Origin: Streptomyces sp. MMBL 11-1
Lineage (GTDB): Bacteria; Actinomycetota; Actinomycetes; Streptomycetales; Streptomycetaceae
NCBI RefSeq assembly: GCF_028622875.1
Contig: NZ_CP117709.1
Span: forward strand, 7,257,001 to 7,321,000
Direction of reading: 5' to 3'
DNA length: 64,000 bases
Shown here: positions 16,673-24,347 of the stretch, in pieces
Layout of the letters: each line of letters starts with the position of its first letter
Numbering within the stretch: position 1 is the first letter of the stretch
Position numbers and translations under genes: made by a program
The notes under the pieces: model-generated
The model's input: only the letters and a program-made list of their open reading frames with translations
Database searches by the model: none
What the model was told of the DNA's origin: nothing

Positions 16673-17553
16673 CCTTCCCCATGAAACTGGGCGCGGTGAT
16701 CATCACCATGGGCGATCGCCCGGACGAGCTCCGCGCACTCCTCGATTCGGTCACCGCCCAGCACGGTGACCGGATCGAGGTCGTGGTGGTCGGCAACGGA
16801 GCCCCGGTCCCCGCCGTGCCCGCGGGGGTGCGCACGGTGGAACTGCCCGAGAACCTGGGCATCCCCGGTGGCCGCAATGCCGGCATCGAGGCGTTCGGCC
16901 CCTGCGGGGCGGACGTGGACGCGCTGCTCTTCCTCGACGACGACGGGCTGCTCCCGAACCGGGACACCGCCGAGCTGTGCCGACAGGCGTTCGCGGCGGA
17001 CCCGAAGCTCGGGATCGTCACCTTCCGGATCACCGACCCGGACACCGGCGCCACCCAGCGGCGGCACGTGCCCCGGCTGCGGGCCGCGGACCCGATGCGC
17101 TCCTCGCGCGTGACGACGTTCCTGGGGGGCGCCAGCGCCGTACGCACCCGGGTCATCGCCGAGGTCGGCCCGCTGCCTGAGCACTTCTTCTACGCCCACG
17201 AGGAGACGGACCTGGCCTGGCGGGCGCTGGACGCGGGGTGGGCGATCGACTACCGCGCGGACATGGTGCTGAACCACCCCACCACCGCCCCGTCCCGGCA
17301 CGCGGTCTACCACCGTATGGTCGCCCGCAACCGGGTCTGGCTCGCCCGCCGGAACCTGCCCGCCCCGCTGGTCCCCCTCTACCTGGGGGTCTGGCTGCTG
17401 CTGACCCTGGTCAGACGTCCTTCGCCGCCCGCGCTGAAGGCCTGGTTCGGCGGATTCGGAGAAGGCTGGTCGACCCCCTGCGGGCCCCGGCGGCCGATGA
17501 AGTGGCGTACGGTGTGGCGGCTGACGAGGCTGGGCCGACCTCCGGTCATCTGA
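16669..17553 (+). CDS. GT2 family glycosyltransferase
   Basis: A 294-aa GT-A fold enzyme. Its N-terminal nucleotide-binding core is GAVIITMGDRPDELRALLDS, then NLGIPGGRNAGIEAFG, with a DxD-like metal site LLFLDDDGLL. The acceptor-side motif is GPLPEHFFYAHEETDLAWRALDAGW (HEE/ED acid, rhamnosyl/galactosyl-transferase style). It lies in the cytoplasm at the membrane. It overlaps the upstream gene by GTGA (GTG 16669); ATG 16681 is an alternative. It is probably the sugar-adding step for the exported product. Confidence 0.88.
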   Translation: MTFPMKLGAVIITMGDRPDELRALLDSVTAQHGDRIEVVVVGNGAPVPAVPAGVRTVELPENLGIPGGRNAGIEAFGPCGADVDALLFLDDDGLLPNRDTAELCRQAFAADPKLGIVTFRITDPDTGATQRRHVPRLRAADPMRSSRVTTFLGGASAVRTRVIAEVGPLPEHFFYAHEETDLAWRALDAGWAIDYRADMVLNHPTTAPSRHAVYHRMVARNRVWLARRNLPAPLVPLYLGVWLLLTLVRRPSPPALKAWFGGFGEGWSTPCGPRRPMKWRTVWRLTRLGRPPVI

Positions 17554-17655
17554 GACGCTTTCCTCTGAGAGCATGAGGCGTATTTTCTTTCCGGAACCTG
17601 TCCGCCTGAGCCGCGCCCGCGACTGGCTGCGCGTGAAGACGAGAGTTTCAAACTT

Positions 17656-18585
17656 GTGAGTGACACGACCCACGACGGTGGGGTAGCCCTCGGGACCCCG
17701 CCGTCCGCCGACGAGGGCCTCGACGCGGCCCAGCTGGCCGCCAAGTACGGCCTGACCGTGAGCGGCGCCAGGCCGGGGCTGTTCGCGTACATGCGACAGC
17801 TCTGGGGACGACGCCACTTCATCCTGGCCTTCTCCCGGGCGAAGCTGACCGCGCAGTACAGCCAGGCCAAACTGGGCCAGCTGTGGCAAGTGGTCACGCC
17901 CCTGCTGAACGCAGCGGTCTATTACCTGATCTTCGGGCTGATTCTGGGGACCAGGGAGGGGATCTCCCACGACGTCTTCGTGCCGTTCCTGGTCACCGGC
18001 GTCTTCGTCTTCACCTTCACCCAGAGCTCGGTGATGGCGGGCGTCCGCTCGATCTCCGGCAACCTCGGACTGGTCCGGGCCCTCCACTTCCCCAGAGCCT
18101 CGCTGCCCATCTCCTTCTCGCTCCAGCAGCTCCAGCAGCTGATGTTCTCGATGATCGTGCTGGTCGCGGTCGCCGTCATCTTCGGCAGCTACCCCTCGCT
18201 GTCGTGGCTGCTGGTGATCCCCGCCCTGATTCTCCAGTTCTTCTTCAACACGGGCCTCGCCCTCGTCATGGCGCGGCTCGGCTCCAAGACCCCCGACCTC
18301 GCGCAGCTGATGCCGTTCGTCATGCGGACCTGGATGTACGCCTCGGGCGTCATGTTCTCCATCCCGGTGATGCTCAAGGACAAGCCGGCCTGGATCGCGG
18401 ACGTGCTGCAGTACAACCCGGCGGCGATCTACATGGACCTGGTCCGCTTCGCCCTGATCGACGGGTACGGCTCCGAGAACCTGCCGGACCACGTCTGGGC
18501 CGTCGGCCTGGGCTGGGCCGTGCTGCTGGGTGTCGTGGGATTCGTGTACTTCTGGAAAGCAGAGGAACGGTACGGCCGTGGCTGA
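17656..18585 (+). CDS. ABC-2 type transporter permease (Wzm/TagG-like)
   Basis: A 309-aa permease with an amphipathic N-terminus (YMRQLWGRRHFILAFSRAKLTAQYSQAKLGQLW, the usual Wzm/TagG connector) and six transmembrane helices. VVYYL-type TM1 starts in NAAVYYLIFGLILGT. Such permeases, with a TagH/Wzt ATPase, export polysaccharide or teichoic-acid-like polymers from undecaprenyl or lipid carriers. Start GTG 17656; the next gene overlaps its 3' end by 8 bp. Confidence 0.88.
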   Translation: MSDTTHDGGVALGTPPSADEGLDAAQLAAKYGLTVSGARPGLFAYMRQLWGRRHFILAFSRAKLTAQYSQAKLGQLWQVVTPLLNAAVYYLIFGLILGTREGISHDVFVPFLVTGVFVFTFTQSSVMAGVRSISGNLGLVRALHFPRASLPISFSLQQLQQLMFSMIVLVAVAVIFGSYPSLSWLLVIPALILQFFFNTGLALVMARLGSKTPDLAQLMPFVMRTWMYASGVMFSIPVMLKDKPAWIADVLQYNPAAIYMDLVRFALIDGYGSENLPDHVWAVGLGWAVLLGVVGFVYFWKAEERYGRG

Positions 18586-19363
18586 GGACAACGCACAGGG
18601 GCGCATCCCCACGGTGATCGCCGACGACGTGCACATCGTGTACCGGGTCAACGGCACGGGCGGCGGCCGGGGCAGCGCCACCGCCGCGCTGAGCCGCATG
18701 ATGCGGCGGGGCAAGGGCGAGCCGCGCGGCGTCCGGAAGGTGCACGCCGTGCGCGGTGTCTCCTTCACCGCCTACCGCGGCGAGGCCATCGGCCTCATCG
18801 GCACCAACGGCTCCGGCAAGTCGACGCTGCTGCGCGCCATCGCCGGCCTGCTGCCGACCGAATCCGGCCAGGTGTACACGGACGGTCAGCCCTCGCTGCT
18901 CGGCGTTAACGCCGCGCTGATGAGCGACCTGACCGGTGAGCGCAACGTCGTGCTCGGCGGTCTGGCGATGGGCATGAGCCAGGACGAGATCCGCCGGCGC
19001 TACCAGGAGATCGTGGAGTTCTCCGGCATCAACGAGAAGGGCGACTTCATCACCCTGCCGATGCGGACGTACTCCTCCGGCATGGCCGCCCGGCTGCGCT
19101 TCTCCATCGCCGCCGCCAAGAACCACGACGTCCTCATGATCGACGAGGCGCTGGCCACCGGTGACCGCAAGTTCCGCGTCCGCTCCGAGGAGCGGATCCG
19201 CGAGCTGCGCAAGGAGGCGGGCACCGTCTTCCTGGTCAGCCACAACAACAAGTCGATCAGGGACACCTGCGACCGCGCGCTGTGGCTGGAGAAGGGCGAA
19301 CTCCTGATGGACGGCCCCACCGAGGAGGTCCTCAAGGCGTACGAGCGCGAAACGGGCAAGTAG
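18578..19363 (+). CDS. ABC transporter ATP-binding protein (Wzt/TagH-like)
   Basis: A 261-aa ATPase. It has Walker A GTNGSGKST, the polysaccharide-exporter variant of the signature (TYSSGMAARLRFS), Walker B VLMIDEALATGD and a switch His in FLVSHNN. It lacks the long C-terminal carbohydrate-binding domain of some Wzt proteins, so export may not be coupled to a terminal sugar. It partners the permease immediately upstream (8-bp overlap, GTG 18578). It is the last gene of the operon before a strong terminator. Confidence 0.9.
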   Translation: MAEDNAQGRIPTVIADDVHIVYRVNGTGGGRGSATAALSRMMRRGKGEPRGVRKVHAVRGVSFTAYRGEAIGLIGTNGSGKSTLLRAIAGLLPTESGQVYTDGQPSLLGVNAALMSDLTGERNVVLGGLAMGMSQDEIRRRYQEIVEFSGINEKGDFITLPMRTYSSGMAARLRFSIAAAKNHDVLMIDEALATGDRKFRVRSEERIRELRKEAGTVFLVSHNNKSIRDTCDRALWLEKGELLMDGPTEEVLKAYERETGK

Positions 19364-19379
19364 CCCGAGCGTTCACCGA

Positions 19380-19409
19380 GGCCCCCGCCGGACCGGTCCG
19401 GTGGGGGCC
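19380..19409 (+). terminator. Hairpin terminator of the glycoconjugate operon
   Basis: The 30-nt near-perfect palindrome starting GGCCCCCGCCGG and centred on GGACCGGTCC begins 17 bp after the ATPase stop. It should form a 14-15 bp stem. It separates this operon from the hopanoid genes. Confidence 0.75.
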
Positions 19410-19707
19410 GTGCGGTGCCCGGCGCCGCGCGGACCGTCCGCAGTAGGGCCCGGGGCCGATCTCCTACCGGCGGATGACGTCAATTCCGCCGCGCGCGGGG
19501 AAGGTTGACGGGCACGGCCGGGAAGCGCCGGCGGGCGTCCACCCCGCCGGTCCCCTGTGAGCTGTACAACGTAAGCTGTAGCGGTGCTGATTCATGGCAA
19601 GTAGGGCGATACGCCCCGGCACCGGCCGCTCTGCCGCGGTGCACTCGGAAGGCCGAGCGGCGTGTCCGAAAAGGGTTGTTTTGGGTCAGCAGTGTAGAAC
19701 GGGAGAT
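19410..19707 (+). promoter_or_regulatory. Promoter region of the hopanoid operon
   Basis: Roughly 300 bp without a gene. The only structure seen is a direct repeat AGCTGTA (19560-19566 and 19574-19580, 14-bp period), which could be a regulator site. I could not assign -10/-35 boxes with confidence. Confidence 0.35.
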
Positions 19708-19779
19708 GTGACGGCAATGACGGAAGATCTCCAGCTCCGGCGTGGTCTCGCCGTCCCCGCGCCGGGCGGTCCGCAGTGA
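19708..19779 (+). CDS. Possible 23-residue reading frame coupled to hpnC
   Basis: GTG at 19708 (or ATG at 19717) opens a short frame ending QLRRGLAVPAPGGPQ, whose TGA overlaps the GTG of hpnC as GTGA. GGGAG is nearby but badly spaced for the GTG (2-3 nt) and long for the ATG (~12 nt). It may be a coupled leader peptide or chance. hpnC itself lacks a strong ribosome-binding site, which favours coupling. Confidence 0.35.
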   Translation: MTAMTEDLQLRRGLAVPAPGGPQ

Positions 19780-20687
19780 CCCCGCCCTCCGAGACGCGCA
19801 TCGGTGACGCCACCCTCGGCAAGGCCGCGGACGAGAACTTCCCCGTGGCGCCCTTCTTCCTGCCCCGGGCCTGGCGCGACGACCTGATGGCGGTCTACGG
19901 CTTCGCCCGGCTCGTCGACGACATCGGCGACGGCGACCTCGCCCCCGGCGGCGCGGACGCCCGCCACCTCGGCCTGGACCCGGAGCGGAGCGACGACCGC
20001 CTCGCCATGCTCGACGCCTTCGAGGCCGACCTCCACCGGGTCTTCTCCACCACCGGCCAGGAGCCGCACCACCCCCTGCTGCGCAAGCTGCGTCCCACCG
20101 TGCGGCGCCGGGCGCTCACCCCCGAGCCCTTCCTCGGCCTGATCGAGGCCAACCGCCAGGACCAGAAGATCCGCCGCTACGGCACCTACGCCGATCTCGC
20201 CGCCTACTGCGAGCTCTCGGCGAACCCGGTCGGCCGCCTGGTACTCGCCCTCACCGGCACCGCGAGCCCGGAACGCGTCCGCCGCTCCGACGCGGTCTGC
20301 ACCGCGCTCCAGATCGTCGAGCATCTGCAGGACGTGGCCGAGGACCTGGAACGCGACCGGATCTATCTGCCCGCCGAGGACATGGAACGCTTCCGGGTCA
20401 CCGAATCCGACCTGGCCGCGCCGTCCGCCGGAGCCTCCGTGCGCGCCCTGATCGCGTACGAGGCCCAGCGCGCGAGCGACCTGCTGCGGGAAGGCCCCCC
20501 TCTGGTGGGAAGCGTCGACGGCAGGCTCAAGCTGCTCCTCGCCGGATTCGTCGGGGGCGGGCGCGGCGCGCTCACGGCGATCTCGGCCGCCGGGTTCGAC
20601 GTACTGCCCGGACCGCCCAAGCCCACCAAGCCCAGCCTGCTGCGCGAAGTGGGAATCGTCTTGCGAAGAGCGCGTGGAGAGAGGTGA
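19776..20687 (+). CDS. hpnC: Squalene synthase HpnC (hydroxysqualene-forming branch)
   Basis: A 303-aa trans-isoprenyl diphosphate synthase-fold protein (phytoene/squalene synthase family). The first Asp-rich motif is FARLVDDIGDGD (about residues 44-55). The second is QIVEHLQDVAEDLERDRIYLP, typical of HpnC. In the HpnCDE route, presqualene diphosphate (from HpnD) is converted by HpnC to hydroxysqualene, which HpnE reduces to squalene. First main gene of the operon; its stop overlaps the hpnD start as GTGA. Confidence 0.92.
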   Translation: MTPPSETRIGDATLGKAADENFPVAPFFLPRAWRDDLMAVYGFARLVDDIGDGDLAPGGADARHLGLDPERSDDRLAMLDAFEADLHRVFSTTGQEPHHPLLRKLRPTVRRRALTPEPFLGLIEANRQDQKIRRYGTYADLAAYCELSANPVGRLVLALTGTASPERVRRSDAVCTALQIVEHLQDVAEDLERDRIYLPAEDMERFRVTESDLAAPSAGASVRALIAYEAQRASDLLREGPPLVGSVDGRLKLLLAGFVGGGRGALTAISAAGFDVLPGPPKPTKPSLLREVGIVLRRARGER

Positions 20688-21637
20688 GCCGGACCGTGGA
20701 GGGACAGACGACGTACATGTCGCCGCCGGTGCAGGCCGCATACAGTTACTGCGAGGCCGTCACCGGACAGCAGGCCCGTAACTTCGCCTACGGCATCAGA
20801 CTGCTGCCGTACGAGAAGCGGCAGGCCATGTCGGCGCTGTACGCCTTCTCCCGTCGCGTCGACGACATCGGCGACGGGGAGCTGGACCCGGAGACCAAGC
20901 GGGCCCGGCTGGAGAGCACCCGTGAACTGCTGGAGCGGATCCGCAAGGACGCGGTCGACGAGGACGACACCGACCCGGTGGCCGTCGCGCTCGCCGACGC
21001 CGCCCGCCGGTTCCCGCTCCCGCTCGGCGGGCTCGACGAACTCATCGACGGCGTCCTGATGGACGTCCGGGGCGCGACCTACGAGACCTGGGACGACCTG
21101 AAGTCCTACTGCCGGTGCGTCGCCGGAGCCATCGGACGCCTCAGCCTCGGAGTCTTCGGCACCGCGCAGGGCGCCCGCGGGGCCGAGCGCGCCGCGGAGT
21201 ACGCCGACACCCTCGGCCTCGCCCTCCAGCTCACCAACATCCTGCGCGACGTCCGCGAGGACGCCGCCAACGGGCGCACCTACCTGCCCGCCGACGACCT
21301 CGCCAAATTCGGCTGCTCGGCCGGTTTCCACCGGACCACCCCGCCCCCCGGCTCCGACTTCGCGGGCCTCATCCACTTCGAGGTCCGCCGCGCCCGCGCC
21401 CTGTTCGCCGAGGGCTACCGGCTGCTGCCGATGCTCGACCGCCGCAGCGGCGCCTGTGTCGCGGCGATGGCCGGGATCTACCGCCGCCTCCTCGACCGGA
21501 TCGAGCGCGACCCCGAGGCCGTGCTGCGCGGACGGGTCTCGCTGCCCGGACACGAGAAGGCCTACGTCGCGGTGCGCGGCCTGTCCGGACTGGACGCCCG
21601 CCACATCTCGCGGCTCACCGCCAGGGGGCGAACCTGA
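20684..21637 (+). CDS. hpnD: Presqualene diphosphate synthase HpnD
   Basis: A 317-aa squalene/phytoene synthase family protein. SRRVDDIGDGELDP (first Asp-rich motif, about residues 57-70) and LQLTNILRDVREDAANGRTYLP (second motif) are intact, as expected for the condensation of two farnesyl diphosphates to presqualene diphosphate. GTG start at 20684 is coupled to hpnC. The stop overlaps the ATG of the embedded small gene as TGATG. Confidence 0.93.
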   Translation: MSRTVEGQTTYMSPPVQAAYSYCEAVTGQQARNFAYGIRLLPYEKRQAMSALYAFSRRVDDIGDGELDPETKRARLESTRELLERIRKDAVDEDDTDPVAVALADAARRFPLPLGGLDELIDGVLMDVRGATYETWDDLKSYCRCVAGAIGRLSLGVFGTAQGARGAERAAEYADTLGLALQLTNILRDVREDAANGRTYLPADDLAKFGCSAGFHRTTPPPGSDFAGLIHFEVRRARALFAEGYRLLPMLDRRSGACVAAMAGIYRRLLDRIERDPEAVLRGRVSLPGHEKAYVAVRGLSGLDARHISRLTARGRT

Positions 21638-21759
21638 TGCGTCTTCGCAGCCTCGGCCCCTGGGCAACCCTCCAGTGGCCCGACGCGTCACTGACTGCGA
21701 CGATCGCCAGGGTGAGGACCCGGCAGAGCGCACCGACCCGGCGAGAGGGGCCCGCATGA
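21637..21759 (+). CDS. Small 40-residue protein embedded in the hopanoid operon
   Basis: It begins at ATG 21637, overlapping the hpnD stop by 1 bp, and its TGA overlaps the hpnE ATG as ATGA. It fits precisely between two coupled genes with CAGGGGGCG upstream. The motif WATLQWPDASLTATIARV resembles the core of short streptomycete DUF6380 proteins (ATLRxGxASLTATACRA-like, from memory). No transmembrane helix. Function unknown; it may simply couple translation of hpnD to hpnE or be a real small partner protein. Confidence 0.6.
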   Translation: MRLRSLGPWATLQWPDASLTATIARVRTRQSAPTRREGPA

Positions 21760-23141
21760 ACGACGAGAGCCCACGCCCCGTCGCCGTCGTCGTCGGCGGT
21801 GGACTCGCCGGCGTCACGGCGGCGCTCCGCCTCGCCGACGCCGGACTCGACGTGACACTCCTGGAAGGACGCCCCCGCCTCGGCGGCCTCGCCTTCTCCT
21901 TCCAGCGGGGCGACCTCACCGTCGACAACGGCCAGCACGTCTACCTGCGCTGCTGCACCGGCTACCGCTGGTTCCTCGACCGGATCGACGCCGCCCGCCT
22001 GGCCCCGCTCCAGGACCGCCTGGACGTGCCCGTGCTGGACGTCGGCCGGGCCGCGGGACCGCGCCTGGGACGGCTGCGGCGCACCGGCCTGCCCGTGCCG
22101 CTGCACCTCGCCGGCGGACTCGCCGCCTACCCCCACCTCTCGCTCGCCGAGAAGGCGGGCGTGGGCCGCGCCGCCCTCGCGCTCGGCCGCCTGGACCCCG
22201 CCGACCCCGAGCTGGACCGCATCGACTTCGCCACCTGGCTGCGCCGCCACGGCCAGTCGGAGCGGACCATCGAGGCGCTCTGGGACCTCGTCGGCGTCGC
22301 CACACTGAACGCCACCGCCCCGAACGCCTCCATGGCGCTCGCCGCGAAGGTCTTCAAGACCGGCCTGCTCTCCGAGCCCGGGGCCGCCGACATCGGCTGG
22401 GCGACCGTGCCGCTCGGCGAACTCCACGACACCCTCGCACGCAAGGCCCTGGACACCGCGGGCGTCCGCACCGAGCTGCGCGCCAAGGTCGGCTCCCTCG
22501 CCCGCACCGAGGACGGCCGCTGGAACGTCGAGACGGCGGGGGAGCGGATCACCGCCGACACCGTCGTGCTGGCCGTGCCGCAGACCGAGACCCACGACCT
22601 GCTGCCCGAGGGCGCCCTGGACGAACCCGACCTGCTGCTCGACATCGACAACGCGCCCATCCTGAACGTCCATGTCATCTACGACCGCAAGGTGCTGCGC
22701 AGGCCGTTCTTCGCCGCGATCGGCTCCCCCATCCAGTGGGTCTTCGACCGCACCCACTCCTCGGGCCTCACCGGACCCGGGCAGTACCTGGCCGTCTCGC
22801 AGTCGGCCGCCCAGGACGAGATCGACCTCCCCGTCGCCGAACTGCGGGCGCGCTATCTGCCCGAGCTGGAACGGCTGCTCCCCGCCGCCCGCGGCGCGGG
22901 CATCCGCGACTTCTTCGTCACCCGGGAGCGCACCGCCACCTTCGCGCCCGCCCCGGGCGTCGGGCGGTTGCGCCCCGGCCCCCGCACCCGGCTGCCCGGC
23001 CTCCAACTGGCGGGGGCCTGGACCGACACCGGCTGGCCCGCGACGATGGAGGGTGCCGTGCGCAGCGGCGCCGGCGCCGCCGACGCGGCGCTCCACGACC
23101 TCGGCCGTCCCCCAGGACATCCGCTGCAGGAGGCGGCATGA
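21756..23141 (+). CDS. hpnE: Hydroxysqualene dehydroxylase HpnE
   Basis: A 461-aa FAD-dependent amine-oxidase/desaturase-fold protein. The dinucleotide-binding VVVGGGLAGVTAALRLADAG, then LLEGRPRLGGLAFSF and DNGQHVYLRCCTGYRWFL mark the N-terminus. The C-terminal FAD motif is LQLAGAWTDTGWPATMEGAVRSG. In the established HpnCDE pathway it reduces hydroxysqualene to squalene for the cyclase downstream. ATGA coupled on both sides. Confidence 0.92.
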   Translation: MNDESPRPVAVVVGGGLAGVTAALRLADAGLDVTLLEGRPRLGGLAFSFQRGDLTVDNGQHVYLRCCTGYRWFLDRIDAARLAPLQDRLDVPVLDVGRAAGPRLGRLRRTGLPVPLHLAGGLAAYPHLSLAEKAGVGRAALALGRLDPADPELDRIDFATWLRRHGQSERTIEALWDLVGVATLNATAPNASMALAAKVFKTGLLSEPGAADIGWATVPLGELHDTLARKALDTAGVRTELRAKVGSLARTEDGRWNVETAGERITADTVVLAVPQTETHDLLPEGALDEPDLLLDIDNAPILNVHVIYDRKVLRRPFFAAIGSPIQWVFDRTHSSGLTGPGQYLAVSQSAAQDEIDLPVAELRARYLPELERLLPAARGAGIRDFFVTRERTATFAPAPGVGRLRPGPRTRLPGLQLAGAWTDTGWPATMEGAVRSGAGAADAALHDLGRPPGHPLQEAA

Positions 23142-24241
23142 GCAGTACCACCGGAACAAGAGGAGAGTCTGTGACCCCGGCGAATCCGGCTTTCGACACC
23201 GTGGCGGACACCGCGGACGTCACCGCGCTTCTGGAGCGCGGACGAGCCCTGTCAGCGCCGGTCCTGCGGGCTGCCGTGGGCCGGCTCGCGCCGCCCATGG
23301 ACACCGTCGCCGCCTACCACTTCGGCTGGATCGACGCCGAGGGGCGGCCCTCGGACGGCGACGGCGGCAAGGCCGTGCGCCCCGCGCTCGCCCTGCTGTC
23401 CGCCGAGGCGGCGGGCGCCCCCGCCGAGGCCGGCATCCCCGGCGCGGTGGCCGTCGAACTCGTGCACAACTTCTCGCTGCTGCACGACGACCTGATGGAC
23501 GGCGACGAGCAGCGCCGCCACCGCGACACCGTGTGGAAGGTGCACGGCCCGGCCCAGGCGATCCTGGTCGGCGACGCGCTCTTCGCGCTCGCCTACGACC
23601 TGCTGCTGGAGCTCGGCACGGTCGAGGCGGGCCGCGCGGCCCGCCGGCTGACCACCGCCACGCGCAAGCTCATCGACGGCCAGGCCCAGGACATCTCCTA
23701 CGAGCACCGGGAGCGGGTCACCGTCGAGGAGTGCCTGGAGATGGAGGGCAACAAGACCGGCGCCCTGCTGGCCTGCGCCGTCTCCATCGGCGCGGTGCTC
23801 GGCGGCGCCGACGACCGTACCGCCGACACCCTGGAGGCGTACGGCTACCACCTCGGCCTCGCCTTCCAGGCCGTCGACGACCTCCTCGGCATCTGGGGCG
23901 ACCCGGAGGCCACCGGCAAACAGACCTGGAGCGACCTGCGCCAGCGCAAGAAGTCCCTGCCGGTCGTCGCGGCGCTCGCCGCGGGCGGCGAGGCCTCCGA
24001 GCGGCTGGGCGAACTGCTCGCCGCCGACGCCAAGAGCAACGACTTCGACAGCTTCTCCGAAGAGGAGTTCGCCGCCCGTGCGGCACTCATCGAGGAGGCG
24101 GGCGGCCGCGAGTGGACCGCCCAGGAAGCCCGTCGTCAGCACGCGGTCGCCATCGAGGCGCTGCACGCCGTCGACATGCCCCACCGGGTGAGGGAGCAGC
24201 TCATCGAGCTCGCCGACTTCGTGGTGGTACGAAAGAGATGA
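23138..24241 (+). CDS. Polyprenyl (farnesyl-type) diphosphate synthase
   Basis: A 367-aa trans-isoprenyl diphosphate synthase. The first Asp-rich motif is LLHDDLMDGDEQRR, followed by GDALFALAYDLL. The second is FQAVDDLLGIWGDPEATGK, and KAVRPALALLSAEA is near the N-terminus. In this operon it should provide farnesyl diphosphate for HpnD; exact chain length cannot be read confidently. ATG 23138 overlaps hpnE. Confidence 0.9.
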   Translation: MSSTTGTRGESVTPANPAFDTVADTADVTALLERGRALSAPVLRAAVGRLAPPMDTVAAYHFGWIDAEGRPSDGDGGKAVRPALALLSAEAAGAPAEAGIPGAVAVELVHNFSLLHDDLMDGDEQRRHRDTVWKVHGPAQAILVGDALFALAYDLLLELGTVEAGRAARRLTTATRKLIDGQAQDISYEHRERVTVEECLEMEGNKTGALLACAVSIGAVLGGADDRTADTLEAYGYHLGLAFQAVDDLLGIWGDPEATGKQTWSDLRQRKKSLPVVAALAAGGEASERLGELLAADAKSNDFDSFSEEEFAARAALIEEAGGREWTAQEARRQHAVAIEALHAVDMPHRVREQLIELADFVVVRKR

Positions 24242-24347
24242 TCACTCTTCGTATATGACTCGCAGTCGCCGGCCGGCGCCCCTCACCGGGCGCCGGCCGA
24301 CGGAGACCCCAGCACAGCAGAGAATCGACTGCACGAAGGGGAAGCTC

